A stretch of 64,000 nucleotides of DNA from Rosa chinensis (GCF_002994745.2 NC_037094.1:45769139-45833138), one strand, 5' to 3'. Positions 32,159-45,600 are shown, counted from the stretch's first letter. The notes: generated from the sequence alone by a model not told the origin. Program-made: numbers and translations.

Positions 32159-33940
32159 TTTTTTTTGAGTTGAAAAGGTCATGTAATCCAGCAAGCAGTA
32201 CAATAATGACTTATCCAAAGGGCTGTCAGAAAAAGCCATTACATAGAGCACACTATCTAGCACACCCTCACACAAGCATACTACTCAGTATACCCCTAGC
32301 ACACCACCTTTTTTAGTTAAGTGCAAAAACAAGAAACTAAGTAACCCCAAGAACAAATAAAATTAACCAAGAAGCAACTTGTCTCTTGTCGATCTCCCAC
32401 TCAAAAAAAGAAAATTGACCTAGCTTCCTTTTGTAAACAAGAAGGCAGGCCCAAGACTAAACCAAAAAACAAAAACAAAAAAGCAAAAAAGACCGAAACC
32501 CACACAAAGAAGTCCCATCCTCCATCTTGAGGCCCAGTATCCCCAACCAAGGGAAGCCCTAGCCCGCACCACTTTCCATGCAGCAGCTTCTCCATCGACA
32601 ACAATTCCACCACCGGCTCCGGTATTACCATCGTCGATATCACACCCACCGCACGCAGATCCACCGACACTACCAATAAACCACCATCCGAAAGGCCACC
32701 GCTTAGGGTGTTGCGGTAATTGCCGCCATCATCGACAGAAGGAACCAGACCTAGACCGTCACCGTCCGGTTCCATCAAGCTGTCAACCCGGAAGCCAAAA
32801 AGCAAATCTGGCCGACCTCTATCTGATTGCTGCACCCATACCGCAAGAGCCGGCTTCACGGCAACAACACGTTGACTCGAACCCGATATCAAAATCAAAG
32901 ACCTGATGTCAACACGATCCCATCTTATCCCATCACTTCCAATAACAAAGTGATCCACCACCGAACTGTCTCCAAGAGAAGACAGAACACGAGGGGACGT
33001 TGGAGACATTGCCTGCCCACCGATCAAATCACCGGTGAGCACAAAGAAAAGGCAGAAGCCAAGAGATAGGGAAACACGTTGAAGAAAAATATCGCCACCT
33101 CTACCCACAAGCCAACCAGATAAGATAAGGGAACAGAGCCCCACCCACCTAGTCATTGGTACACCACCATAGATCATGGTGATGAAGTTTTATCAAAGAC
33201 GGCAGTCGTCGAGCAAACCCTAGCAAAGCTAGGTCAGAGTAGGGCTGGGCTCGGGTCGGGCCGGGCCCTAAAATTAGTGAGACCGAGACCGAACCCGAAA
33301 CTATCGGTTCGGGCCGGTTCGGTTTTCGGGCTTTTTCGGGCCCAAACGTTTATTTCCACCGAAAAACAAAAACGAAACATTTTTTTTTCCTTTTCTAATG
33401 CCCAACACCACATCATTGTATATGTTACATGTGATCAAGATAAAGATTTCATTTAGCTACAAATCAAAGGCCACCCGCAGCCACGGGGCCCCTGGATGGG
33501 TCTCTTTCTGGCAACCTAATATAAGGTGTGTCACTATGTTGTAATATATAAATTGTAAAGTATCACTAGAATATAACTATCCTAATGGAAACTACAAGGG
33601 AACCTTTCCAGGTTGTACATTGGAACGTTTTACAAGTCATCCTGCAAAGAAAAGAGAAAGGAAAACTTATGTAAGAAGTCATATATCTAAAACAATAAGC
33701 AAATACATGAATTCGGGTCGGTTCGGGCTTTCGGGCCCTGAAAATATGGAACCCGAGACCGAACCGATTACATGAATTCGGGTCGGGCTTTAGACCGAAC
33801 CGAAAATTTCTATTCTAAAACCGAACCGAATCGGGCTTTTTTCCTCGGTTCGGGTCGGGTCCTCGGTCTTTCGGGTCCGGACGCCCAGCCCTAGGTCAGA
33901 GAGAAAAAAAATCGAGAAAAAAGATCACTTTGATATACTC
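32159..33940 (-). mobile_element. Short LINE-like retroposon with a nested hAT MITE
   Basis: A 15-bp TSD, GCTTCCTTATTTCTT, flanks it at 32144-32158 and 33941-33955. On the minus strand the tail is CCTTTTCAACTCAAAAAAAA; the 5' part near 33900 has CTCTGACCTAG and continues after the nested element as CTTTGCTAGGGTTTGC. Without the 654-bp insert and its TSD it is about 1.12 kb. The 258-codon frame at 32401-33177 is Leu/Gly-rich and not a known protein. Same family as the copies at 20.9-28.4, 28.5-29.6 and 55.1 kb. Confidence 0.87.
33240..33893. mobile_element. Non-autonomous hAT MITE, 654 bp
   Basis: Terminal repeats TAGGGCTGGGC at 33240 and its inverse at 33893. The 8-bp TSD GGTCAGAG is perfect at 33232-33239 and 33894-33901. 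Subterminal GGTTCGGG/CCGAACC motifs are dense at both ends. Its TIR shares TAGGGCTGG with the autonomous-type hAT at 10-15 kb, so that element's transposase may act on it. Confidence 0.93.
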
Positions 33941-33956
33941 GCTTCCTTATTTCTTA

Positions 33957-34284
33957 GGCCCTGTTTGGGATTGCTTCGCTTTTAAAAAAATTAGCTTTTG
34001 TTCAAAATTTTAGATTTTATTGTGTTTGGTAAATAAATAAAAAACAGCTTTAATTGAAAGTTATAGGTCACTGGCAGCAGATTTTAGAAGCAGCCTAGAG
34101 GTTGCTTTTAGAAGCTGCTATAGATAAAAACATATTATGCAGTTGTATTGTGTATTGACAGCACTTTTAAAAATATTATTTACCAAACACAAAACTGTTT
34201 TAATTGACAGCTGATTATTCTCACAACACAGCAGCAGCAGTTTTTTTTTTTTTTTTTAAAGTCACAGCAATCCCAAACTAGCCC
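33957..34284. mobile_element. PIF/Harbinger-type MITE, 328 bp
   Basis: Terminal repeats GGCCCTGTTTGGGATTGCT and, inverted, GGGCTAGTTTGGGATTGCT. The TSD TTA is at 33954-33956 and 34285-34287. It sits at the edge of the retroposon's downstream TSD, so it came later or simultaneously with no loss of bases. Confidence 0.88.
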
Positions 34285-34287
34285 TTA

Positions 34288-34914
34288 GTCACCTCTGTTT
34301 TTTTTTTTTTACCCTATTTTATCAAAAGAGTTTTCCTTTTTTTTGTTTTGATAAAGAAACAACTTTAAATACTAAAATTTATGAATATACAGTACCATCC
34401 GACTCAAATTGATCGAAACTAATAGCTCTACTAATTGAGAGAAGGATGGAGTGCTCCCACACTTTTCATTCCGATTTTGAATGTCCTAACGTTGCTAGAG
34501 CATCTATCGAGAAATTTGTTTCATTGAAATTATGCTAGATGTTGAATTTTTTAAAATTTCGAGCAATCTGCTGAATATCTTTAATAATAGACTATTTTTT
34601 AAAAAAGTTGCATAAAATTACTATCTATGTAACCAGATCTACTTGTATCAGTCCCTTCGCTGACTTTCCTCTGCCCGAGCAAGCCCAAATGACCAAACAA
34701 GTCACAGAAAGAGGCGGACATTGTATCATTAATCTGAAGAACAATAATACACAGGGGGACATGTTACCAATTCCAAGAGGATACACAAAAAAAGAATACA
34801 TGGGCCCTAAACACATCCTCCAACCGAATAAAAGACCATGCATGCTCACAGATAAGAAGCATTCCAGATGCCTGGTTGCAATTTATTGGTCTGAAAATTT
34901 TGAGCAACATTGAG
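34288..34914. other. Spacer downstream of the F-box gene
   Basis: AT-rich. The only frames are short and without family resemblance. Probably includes the 3' UTR of the minus-strand F-box gene ending at 34915. Confidence 0.4.
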
Positions 34915-36315
34915 CTATATCCCTTTAGGCCTCACCTCAATACCTTCAACGATGAGGCCACGCTTAGAGTTACTGACTTCCTTTACACTGCACTCTACAA
35001 CATCATCATCGTCTCCCTGTTCAATGAAAAATTCACCTATCTCAACCTCTATCCACCCATCTCCTCTGTCTCGAGCTTGCGGTCGCGGAGGCCTAGGGTC
35101 TAGGATCACACGATGCACAGTCACTACGTCACTTTGTTGATAACTGATACGCGACACAAGAGGCGATTCAAATCCATATCTGTGTTGTGAGAGCTGATAC
35201 ACAAGGTAAGCTGCATAGGTTGTTCCTGGGGATAAATCCTTGGTCTCTATGCATGCTTTGATGTCCAGCCACCATACAAGTTTGAGCTCAGCCACTTCAG
35301 CAAACCTATCATTTTATCTCACACACATATATGTAAATGCATGGTTACAGCACAATCAAAATAAAGCTCCACTTAGTAGTAATATTCATCCTCGATCATT
35401 TGATCGAAGTCAAGTATACCTGGAGTGTGGTAGAGTTATCCAATGCCAATAAGCGGGTGTATCTCCCCATGCAATTGTAAGCCCTCTTGCGCATACCATA
35501 TAACATTTCTTGCCGCTTTGCTTTTCTAGTGCAAAGCTCTGTGTCAAAGAGTTGAGGATTAATAGTGCATATATATGTAGACATTTGATATCATGGCATG
35601 GGCAGTCAATCTTTCCTATAGATGGATATTTATGCAGATGTCCTGATTCTCGTCATCTAATTAAGGCTTAGTTTGGGATTGCTGTGCTGTGAGAGGAATC
35701 ACTTTTAAATTTGCTGTGAGAGGAAGCACTTCTAATTTTGCTGTGAGAGGAAGCAGTTGAGTGTTTGGTAAACAGTTTTTGAAAGTGCTGTGAGAACGAA
35801 AAACAATTTCGAAGTGTTTGGTAAACTGTGAATAAAAAGTGCTGTAAGCATTTATAATTACTAAAAAGGACATAAATGTTGAAAATACCCAAATAAATAC
35901 CACTAAATAAAAAAAAATTATGTTCATCTAACTCTTCTTATATTTTCTATTGATTTTTATTTTTGTTTTTTTTAGTGCATTTTTTTTTATTGATTTGGAA
36001 AGGTGTCCAGACTCCAGACCCTTCGAAGTTCGAACAAGACAAGTAGACAACCTAACGTATATTATTATAATTGTACAATCTAGATAGATACCTTTGATGA
36101 TAATTTAAACAAATGAATTACCAAAAAAAAAAAAAAACAACAAAAGCTTAGAAATAAGACACGAACAGTAAACAAAAAGAGAAGACCATTATCACTCATT
36201 CCCTTCTAATCCACAATGATCAGGCAGAAGGAACTCAAGGAAGAAAAGCCAAATAGCCAATTTCATCTTCATCTTGTTGATTTTTCCTCCTGATCTACCT
36301 TTCTCTTCATCTTCG

Positions 36316-36357
<42 letters not shown>

Positions 36358-37386
36358 CATTAATTTTGGATCTATGCTTTATTTTGGGTTCTGAAATTTA
36401 ACCATGGTGAGATGCTATTATGGTTATGTTGAGTTTGTTCCCAGATGGGAAGGAGATTTTGAGTCTGCTATCAATCTTGTAGGTTCCATTCTGAGTTTCT
36501 TTTCTGGGAATTTTGAGATGGTTTTTCTGGGTTTCAATTTGATGTTGATGAGCTCTTGAGATATGGAGATGGGTATGAGTCTACTTGATTTTGAGAGTTT
36601 GGGATTATGAGTTAGATGTTTTACCTCTTCAAAATTGTGGGATGTTGCTCTCTTGAATTTTAGTGAAGAGGAAGAGGAAGAGGCGGAGGTGCTGTAGATG
36701 ACGTTGTTGAGATCTTTGCAGAGGGAAGAGTGCGAGAGGGAAAGATGTAAAGTTGAGAAGAGCATGAGGAAAATTCGGATATTCATCAAAATTTCATTTA
36801 ATCTTTCGCGTCGAGGGTTGATTCCTGCAGAAGCTGAAATCAAAAAGCTACGAATTGCAGCTTCTTCAATTCGGCGGTTGGGAGAAGCGCTTCGGGTCAG
36901 AAGCTGATTCTCCATGGTTTACCAAACACCACCAAACAATTTCAGAAGCGCTTTTGAGATCAAAAGCAGTCCCAAACTGGGCCTAAGATTGTCGAACTTT
37001 GCTAGATATTCATGCTACAGAAACAGAATGATACTAATCTATATAGAATCATACAGGTATGAAAGTACACAATACTGTTGAAGAGCAGAGTTAATTAGTA
37101 CTAAATTTGGCTCACTTACCATGTTACCATTGCTTATGATGATCGAGTGACTGCAAAGACGAAAGTAGAGATCCTTCTTGGACATGGAGTTCAAAGACGA
37201 CGATGACGGGGATTGCGAAATGATTTGCTTATAATCTTGAGGCAGAAACCTCTCCCAGACAAAATCAGAATCTCCAGCTATTCTCAAGACAGGAGAGACT
37301 ACTGATGATCTGCAGGCATCGCGCGGAGATGTAAAGGAAATGATGAGGGAGATGGACTCCACTGGCAACATGCTGATCATGTCCAT
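34915..37386 (-). CDS. F-box protein of the PP2-B (phloem lectin-like) family
   Basis: Three exons on the minus strand, 37120-37386, 35420-35538 and 34915-35305, join in phase to 258 residues. The N-terminal F-box (MLPVESISLIISFTSPRDAC ... VWERFLP) would bind SKP1 in an SCF ubiquitin ligase. The rest is a PP2 lectin-like domain: CYMVCARGLTIAWGDTPAYW in exon two and VAELKLVWWLDIKACIETKD in exon three, then SPGTTYAAYLV and a DDGWIEVEIGEFF-like closing strand (here RGDGWIEVEIGEFF). All splice sites are GT...AG. Intron one is 1581 bp because it holds a 1.3-kb Harbinger MITE. A TATA-like stretch lies upstream near 37420-37440. Length and domain order are normal, and no break is seen. Confidence 0.9.
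35665..36983. mobile_element. PIF/Harbinger-type non-autonomous element, 1319 bp, inside F-box gene intron 1
   Basis: Terminal repeats GGCTTAGTTTGGGATTGCT and, inverted, GGCCCAGTTTGGGACTGCT. The TSD is TAA at 35662-35664 and 36984-36986. Related in its TIRs to the 328-bp element at 33957. A (CT)n run lies at 36320-36353. The 163-codon minus-strand frame inside is not recognisable as a transposase. Confidence 0.88.
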
Positions 37387-37439
37387 TTCTTACTTCTTCT
37401 TCCTCCTTCAGATCTCTAGCTATCTATATATCAATATAT

Positions 37440-38533
37440 AAAAATTTATATCTTTTTTTCTGTTCTGTAAGGTATCCTAGAAATCTTAAGCAAGAAGAGA
37501 ACGACCAAAGAGAGACTTTTGAAAGTCTAAATCTTTCGTCCAAGTCAATGATCGATCAGGACTAGTATATACATTGTTCAACATTATCTTCTAAACCCTT
37601 AACTCTGATTAAAAATGAATTGTAGCAGTCATCTTCCCTATTTCTTCGTCATGGTTTGGCCTTAAACAACTAAATTAGTTGGCCTTATATATATAGTCAC
37701 CATTCGCTACCAACTAAACTAAATAAGCTATATATACTTGCATTTATTTCCAATTCTGTGTCAAAACATTAACCATAATGCAGTGCACTAAGTAGCACCG
37801 ATACGGTACGAGTATCCGGATACGATGCAGTGCGATACGTAAGTACGGTAAATTCAAAATATTTTAAGATACGGTACGCGAAGGATACGTCAATTAAATA
37901 TATTTTTTAATATATATATATATATATATATTAATTTTTAAAATATAAATAAAACGTGTATAATATAGAGAAAGAAATTAACTACGGTTAATCCTTCTTA
38001 ACTAGACTATGGCAATATAGAGGTCAGTTTTCCTCATCATCAATTAATACACACCAAGTCACCAAGAATACTGTAATACATACCTCTTTCGTTTTCCTCC
38101 ACACAAAAAATAAATAAAAAAATTACATTTATAAGCCCATATATAGGTGGATAAGGTCAATTGTTATTCAATTTAGGGATGAGACGATAGCCTCTGAGAA
38201 AGTAGATTTGGCCTTCCTCCCGTTCTCTTTTGCAATACTGCAAGTCTGCAATCATGGATTCCTCAAGGTCTTTGACGACCAGGCTCTTTCTCTCCCTCTC
38301 CAAGAAGAGGAAAAGAAGCTCCAAACGAAGGAGGAGAGGAAGAGAAGAGAAGAGAAGAGAAGAGAAGAAAGGAGAAGAACGTACCGGAAGCTTCAGCTGT
38401 TTTTCAAAGTCTAATCGAAGAAAGTGTATCTTGAGGTCTGATCGAAGAGAAGCGGCTGCTGCAGATAGTCTAAACAAATAGCCTTGGGTAGGTCTTTCCG
38501 TCTTTATCTTTTATGTTTTGTTTTTTTTTAAAG
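37440..38533. other. Spacer with ATACGG-rich transposon-end-like sequence
   Basis: From 37794 to about 37890 the sequence is dense in GATACGG/GTATCCGG motifs. A mirror-image set (CCGTATCC, CGTATC) lies at 52440-52612, just outside the structure at 38534-52408, so the two may be ends of an older DNA transposon, perhaps hAT-like. I could not find a convincing TSD. A TA run is at 37914-37932 and a GAAGA-rich stretch at 38335-38380. No gene is recognised. Confidence 0.35.
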
Positions 38534-38930
38534 GGGAAATTGTCCGTACGGTATCTCACTTTTGGCTCCTTATAATTTTTGGTACATGACAAAAAAAAAA
38601 TATCAATACGGTATCTGAAGTTTTCTGTCCGACCGAAAATTGGTACATATGGCCGTTACCTCCGTTACGGAACTTGTCAGCTGGCAAATTTATAAGGGTA
38701 TTTCCATTCACATATCAATTAATTTTTTTTTGGAAAAATAGTTAGTACGGTACCCCGCCTTTGGCTCCTTATAACTTTTGGTACCTGATAAAAAAAAAAT
38801 ATCAATACGGTACCTGAAGTTCTCTGCCCGACCGAAGATTGGTACGTATGGCCATTACCTCCGTTACGAAACCTACCATCTGGCAATTTTCAACTTAAAA
38901 TGACCAATTTGCCCTTTATTATTATTTTTT
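38534..38930 (+). repeat. Left terminal repeats, copies A then B
   Basis: Copy A (38534-38735) ends in CATTCACATATCAATTAATT. Copy B (from about 38738) ends in TTTTCAACTTAAAATGACCA. Both share TTTGGCTCCTTATAA and CCTCCGTTACG. Confidence 0.85.
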
Positions 38931-38989
38931 TCTTAGTTCTTCTTCTTCATATAATAAAAAAAATCAAAAGAATTTTTTGCTTAAGTTCA

Positions 38990-39554
38990 TGTGGGTTTTG
39001 TTTAATTTCATCTGGCTTGTGTGATCTTCATCACAGGTTGTCAAATTGGCTGATGCATTTCCTGAGGCACTTTCAGCGAGAAACTCTCAATGAGAAGGAT
39101 ATTGGATTGATTTAATGGGGTCTGAGACATATAGAACTGCATATTTTGCCCCAGACTGATCTACAAAACTAACCATCTCAGAGAAAATTGTACTCTCTGA
39201 ATGTGGGTGTTCTAGTTCCTTTTTAGAATCAGATCCTTTGTGGCAGAACACCACCAAATCTACTTCCCCATTTCGTCTCTTCTCCATCCTCAAAAGAAAA
39301 TAATCATGGACCGAATGCAGGTCTAAAAGCTTTTGAACATCATCACCCCACATAGAGCATGACTCTGAGAAACAAATATTACTGAATCCAAAATTCTGCC
39401 CACAAATCTCTAACATCCCTGACACTAAAGAACTTTCCATAGCATCATTCTCTGATGCAGAAATACAAGGGAATGCCATGGAGGCGATAGATCGGCCAAG
39501 CGTGAGTGGCTGCTTGAGGTTGAGCCTTCTTCTAGGCTCTGGGTCTCTCTCCAT
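38990..39554 (-). pseudogene. Captured fragment of a probable membrane-protein gene
   Basis: The minus-strand frame includes SSLVSGMLEICGQNFGFSNI, LDLHSVHDYFLLRMEKR, VDLVVFCHKG and AKYAVLYVSDPIKSIQYPSH, then after a one-base shift FLAESASGNASANLTTCDED. This looks like the lumenal part of a plant type I membrane protein that I associate, with low certainty, with V-ATPase accessory/BIG1-like proteins. No signal peptide or membrane helix is left, and the fragment is intronless as far as seen. It is separated from the F-box fragment at 51.3 kb only by the Gypsy insertion. Confidence 0.45.
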
Positions 39555-39586
39555 TGACTAAAGCTAGCTCTATAGGTGTAGCCCCA

Positions 39587-40091
39587 TGTACCTACATACG
39601 CTAGAACGAGCATAATTAGCTATAATGAGTCACACTCATTGTGCCGCCGGAGGTACCGAATCTCACCAAGGGAATGACCTGCGAAGTCACGGCCAGGCGG
39701 GCTACCGCTCGAGCCCCGGACCACCCCCAGATCACCGCTGACGCGCCGCCACGCGCCGCGTCAAGATAGCATCAGAAGCCCCTGACGCTGGGAATCGAAG
39801 CACAGCAGTCCCACATCGGAAACAAGAAGAAGATCAACCCCTTCCTCGCCTATAAAAGGTCCTCTCCTCTCTACTCATTAATTACGCAATTACTACTCAT
39901 TTATTGTTATGCTGCGCATACAGTGACTGACTTAGGCATCGGAGAAGTGAAGACCGCCCAACGCGGTCTCCCTCTGACGTCCTGTCTATCGTGTTGCAGT
40001 AACCGGAAGCACCTAATCCTAGGAGTAGCGGTCCGCCCACCAGACCCGCGTTAAGCAAGGAATCGGCTACCGCCGGACCTGAGCATTAACA
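39587..40091 (+). repeat. Gypsy 5' LTR
   Basis: 505 bp, starts TGTACCTACATACGC and ends GAGCATTAACA. A TATA box (CTATAAAAGG) is near 39849. Confidence 0.93.
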
Positions 40092-40144
40092 TTGGCGTCG
40101 TCTGTGGGAATCCTTGAACAGAAGGTCATCCCGCCACAATCACC

Positions 40145-42613
40145 ATGACTAACGACAGCGGGGGAAACGCTGAAGAGCAGGCAGATCAATCTGCCATTCC
40201 CCAACCCACCAACCCAGCGGTAGGCGTAAACCGCGCATTATTCACCACCCCGGTCAACCCCGGTGGTGAAACAAACCCAAGTAGCAGCCGCCCGCCAAGC
40301 CAAGACCTCGCCTCCCTGTACGAGATGGCACTGGCGGATCTTCACAAGGCGAACAGAGAACGTGAACAAGAACGCAAGGAAAAGGCCGAAGCCCAGAGAC
40401 AGGTGGCCACGCTTGTGTCCCGCTTCGACGAGCTAAAGAAAGCGCTGGAAGCAACACCCAACCCGGCACGAAGTGAACAGTCACGAAGCACCAGGCATAG
40501 CCGACCCGGCACGGGAGCACTGATGCCAGCACCGGTCGTACATATGCAAGTCCCGCTGCACCCACCAGAGCTAGCGGCAATGGGACCACCCCCCGCACCC
40601 CAGCCAATGTTGGAACAAGAGGCGGAGTCATCACTACGCACCCACCGCTCGAGACCTAGGGCGAGAACAGAGGGAGACCCGCCCACTCTAGGGCGAGGAT
40701 CAGCTTAGCGGAGTGGTCGCCTGCACCCCGCCGGCGACGCAACCGCTCAAATATTGGAGAGGATGCAGCAGTTGGAACAAAGGTTAATCCGGGCGGAGTC
40801 GGGCACCCCGGCACCAGCTTCAAACCCGCTTTTCGCGGCCAGGCTAGGACCATTTACTGCTGCAATTTTGCTAGCCGTCAGACCGGCGTATGCAAAGACC
40901 CCTAAAATGTCACATTACAGCGGTAAGACTGATCCCTTCGTCCATATGGACACCTTCAAGAAGGTCACCAACAACAAGGGATTCGATGACGCCACCCTGT
41001 GCCACTTGTTCAGTGAAACGCTGGACAATGAGGCAATGAATTGGTTCTTCGAGTGCCCGCCGGGATCCATTGACTCATTTCAGGCATTATCGCATGCTTT
41101 CCTTTCTCGGTTCATCCTACTGTCTGCAGGGCACCACAACACAAGCCAACTGTTCAACGTCAAGCAGGGTACGGAGGAGACACTGAAGGCATTCGTCACA
41201 AGATGGCGAGCGGCAGCATCTCAGTGCCGTGACCTCGATAAAACAATGGCTTCGGCGGCTTTTAAGCAGGGACTCCTCAAAGGGCCATTTCTCTATCACC
41301 TCAACTACAATCATCCAAATGAGGTATATGACCACCTCATGAGTGAGGCGGTCATTCATGCCCAAGCAGAATTCATCACATATGGGGAGGCCCCACCGCC
41401 ACCAGCGGCATTGACAAAGTCGACACAACCCTCCTCCAGTCAGCAGGGGACCGCTAATAAAACCTCCACACCGCCAGCTGACAAGAAGAGGGAATGGCAG
41501 CAGGGTCAGTACCAAAACAAGCGGCAAAAGGAACAGCACTACAAGGGAAACCGCCCATTCCATGGGGACAACCGCAACAAACATGCGAAGTCTTCCCAAC
41601 GGTATGCAGTATTTACAGTCCTCACGGCTTCACATAAAGAAATATACAATCAATGCAAGGATCAGATCCCACCGCCGCCCCCGGGAAAATACCCAAAAAC
41701 GGGAAAACCAAGGAACACCGGCAGGTGGTGCAAATACCACGAGGACAGCGGTCACAATACCAACAGCTGCAATGCCCTCAAAACGGCCATTGATACCTTG
41801 TACCGGGACGGCAAGCTTGAGCAGTTCAAGGTACGCCAACCGCCACTCGTGATCGCCGATATTGAGCCCATGGGCCGCATCAACACAATCGACGGAGGTG
41901 CTCCAATCACCAGTATGTCTCACAGAGCTAGAAAGCGTTATGCGCGAGCCAATCACCCAAAGGAAGTCTGCAACATCCGCTACGAAAGATCCGCCAAAAT
42001 CCCAAGATCTGGTTGGGAACCCATTACCTTCTCGGAGGAGGAGGAACGCGGAGTACATCTACCCCAGGACGATCCTTTCTTGATTGACGCTATTCTGGGC
42101 AAAATGTCAGTAGGACGAGTCCTGGTTGATAGCGGCTCCGCTGTCAACGTTATATTCGGCGGTTGTTACAACAACCTTAAGAGGAACAGAAAATTGCTCC
42201 AAGACCATGAACCACTGCTCAGCTTCTCCGGCGGCGTTACACAACCGCTGGGTTCTGATTATATGCGGCTCGTTATGGGCAGTAGTCCATGTATGGCTGA
42301 GATACATACGGAGTTCATAATTGTCGATTGTTCGAGTTCATACAACGCCATCATTGGTCGGCCAGCGCTCAACAAACTCAAGTGCATCATCGCCGGGTAC
42401 ATGTTGCTCATGAAATTCCCCACACCCAACGGCACAGGATGTGTCAAGGGAAGTCAGCAATTGGCACGCGAGTGTTACTCTACTACAATGGCACAATCGG
42501 CCCGCCGCCACGAGATCCTAGCGGTAGGCAGTCGGGCACCGCCACCAAACATCTTTGAGGACCCCAGGGAGGATGAAAAGAAGTACGTGAGGAAGGAGTC
42601 GGTCAACCCATAA
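40145..42613 (+). pseudogene. Gypsy gag and protease region, interrupted by stops
   Basis: One reading frame from MTNDSGGNAEE with a stop TAG at 40706-40708 and TAA at 42611-42613. The middle is a retrotransposon gag domain (MNWFFECPPGSIDSFQALSH, LKAFVTRWRAA). A CCHC-like knuckle remnant (CKYHEDSGHNTNSC) follows near 41730, and an aspartic protease (VLVDSGSAVNVIF) near 42120. Beyond the stops the same frame goes on into pol. Confidence 0.85.
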
Positions 42614-45600
42614 ACATCACTGAGGGTTGTCAGCATCTCGGACGAGCACCCTGAGCGGACGGTCCGCATAGGGGCTCAATTGGACCTAGAGTTGGCGGCG
42701 GAGCTCACCCAGTTCCTACGTGACAACGCTATGGTCTTTGCCTGGTCATATGCAGACATGCCAGGTATCTCCCCTGAAATCATCTCACACAAGTTGAGCA
42801 TCAAGCCATCCTTCTACCCTATCAAACAGAAACGCAGAGCCTTCGACGAAGAAAAGTACCGCGCTATCAGAGAAGAGGTTGCCAAGCTCCAGGGCATTGG
42901 GTTCATCCGCCAAGTCATCTATCCACAGTGGATTTCCAACCTGGTTATGGTCAAAAAGGCTAGCGGTAAGTGGAGGATGTGCGTCGACTTCAAAAACCTT
43001 AACAAGGCATGCCCGAAGGATAGCTTCCCATTACCTCGCATCGATCAACTCGTCGACGCAACCGCTGGACACGAGCTTCTCAGCATGATGGATGCTTTTT
43101 CCGGTTATAACCAGATTAGGATGCATCCCGCCGACCAGGAATGTACCACCTTCACCACCGACAAAGGCCTGTATTGTTACAATGTGATGCCTTTCGGTTT
43201 GAAGAACGCTGGGGCAACTTATCAGCGGCTGATGAACGCCATGTTCGCGGAACATCTGGGCAAGATAATCGAAGTCTACGTAGACGACATGTTGGTCAAA
43301 AGTAGAAAGGCCAGCGGACATGTGGCAAATCTAAAAATCATAATAACCATTCTCTTGGCCTACGGCATGCGCCTTAACCCGGAGAAATGTTTCTTTGGCG
43401 TCACCGCCAGCAAATTTCTGGGATATATTGTCAGTGAATGAGGCATCGAGGCCAACCCTAACAAGGTACAGGCTATCCTCAACCTGAAGGACCCAGAGTG
43501 GAAGGTGCACGTCCAATGCCTCCAGGGCCAGCTAACCGCCCTGTCTCGATTCATCTCCAGATTGACCGACAGGTGTGCCCCATTTTTCAAAGTCCTCAAA
43601 ACAACCCACAAGAAGGTCATCGACTGGAACCCAGAGTGCCAGGCGGCGTTCCAAGGCCTGAAGGAGTACCTGGCGGCAGTTCCGCTCCTCTCCATTCCTG
43701 TCCAAGGAGAAACATTGTACATTTACCTAGCGGTATCTCAGTCAGCGGTAAGCTGCGCCATCTTCCAGCGGGAAGGCCAGGACGAGCTCCCAGTTTTCTA
43801 TGCCGGTAGGGGCATGAACGGAGCAGAGACGCAGTATCCTCCATTGGAGTAGCTTGCTCTCGCACTCATCGTTGCCGCCAGACGCCTCCGCCAGTACTTC
43901 CAAGCCCATACAATCCATGTGTTAACCAATCAACCGCTGAGACAAGTAATGCAAAACCCTGAACATTCGGGCCGCCTCAGCAAGTGGGCCATTGAGCTCA
44001 GCGAGTTTGACATTGATTACAAACCACGAACCGCCATGAAAGGCCAGGCGGTGGCGGACTTCATCGCTGAGTTCACCGAGCGTCAGCCCGAAACCAAGAT
44101 CGATATACCGCTCGGAACAGAAATTGCTACGGCTGTAGAGCCGACACCCCAACAGTCGAAGTGGAACCTACACGTGGATGGGTCCGCCTCCGCCAAGGCC
44201 AGCGGTGCCGGAATCATCTTGACAGGACCGTTGGGGCTTAACGTTGAGTACGCGTTGAAATTCAACTTCAAAGCTTCTAACAACATGGCGGAATATGAGG
44301 CACTCATTGCCGGCCTACTCCTAGCCATTGATTCAGGGGCCGACAGTGTCAACATCTTCAGCGACTCTCAGCTGGTCGTTAACCAGGTCAACGACAGCTT
44401 TCAGGCCAAGGATCAGCAGTTAGCGGCATACTTAGGATACACCAAGACGTTGCTCAAAAATTCAAGTTCCACACCATCACACAAATCCCCAGGGAAAAGA
44501 ATGCCAAGGCTGATTCGCTGGCAAGACTGGCAACCGCCCAACCACACCAGAGCCCAGCAGACATAAGGGTGGAGTCCCTGGATAGGCCAAGTATCACCAA
44601 AACCTTGGCGGAGATCTTTAGCATCGAGGTCAATCCTAGTTGGATGGATGAGATTATCCAATACAAACGCAACGGGACATTGCCGGAAGACAAAATCAAG
44701 GCGCGACAGCTCCAGCGGAGAGCAACCCAGTACAACATGCAGAGCGGCAAACTTTACCGCCAGGGATTCACTCACCCCAACCTTCGTTGTCTAACCCCAG
44801 AAGAGGGACAGGTCGTGCTGGCAACAATACATGGCGGGGAATGCGGAAATCACTCAGGCGCCAGGTCCTTGGCTAATCGCACAATGCGACAAGGCTACTT
44901 TTGGCCTACGCTTGGTGATGACGCCCGGCGGATATCAAGATCCTGTCACAAATGCCAACAATTTGCTGATCTTCCACACGCTCCGGCGGAACCTCTGTCG
45001 GTTATCGTCAGCCCCTGGATTCACTCAACGTGGGGCCTGGATTTGATGGGAAAATTCCAAACCGCCAAAGGTCAATTCAAATATATCATTGTCGCCATTG
45101 ACTACAGCAGCAAATGGATAGAGGCGGAGCCACTGACGGCGATAACTATCGCCAAGGTAATCCACTTCTTCTGGAAGAACATCTACTGCCGCTATGGTGT
45201 CCCACACGCAATCATCACAGACAACGGCACACAGTTCAACAACAAGGAACTCATCTCTTTCACCGCCAATCTGGGCACCAAGATGCGTTTTGCATCGGTC
45301 GCCCATCCCTAAACCAACGGCCAGGTCGAGGCGGCAAACAAGATAATCAAGAAACTATTGCAGAAGCGGCTCGATGAGGCAAAGGGTTTGTGGGCGGAGA
45401 AGCTCCCGGAGGTTCTATGGGCCATCAGAACAACTCCAACCTCCGCCACAGGTGAAACCCCCTTTTGCATGATGTTTGGGACCGAGGTTGTCCTCCCTGT
45501 CGAGGTAACCCAACCAACCGCTAGGGTCGAAGGTTACTGCCCCAAGACCAACTGCGACGGCGTTAACCTCGACAAGGATTTACTAGAGGAAAAGCGAGAC

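Noticed and set aside
32401..33177. 258-residue hydrophobic protein, possible membrane protein
   Set aside because: Lies wholly in a retroposon with TSDs; the Leu/Gly/Val-rich reading is low-complexity and is not kept in the sister copies beyond short patches.
37794..37810. CACTA-type transposon end (CACTAAG near 37787)
   Set aside because: No matching TAGTG end with a 3-bp TSD on the other side; ATACGG-rich ends fit another superfamily better.
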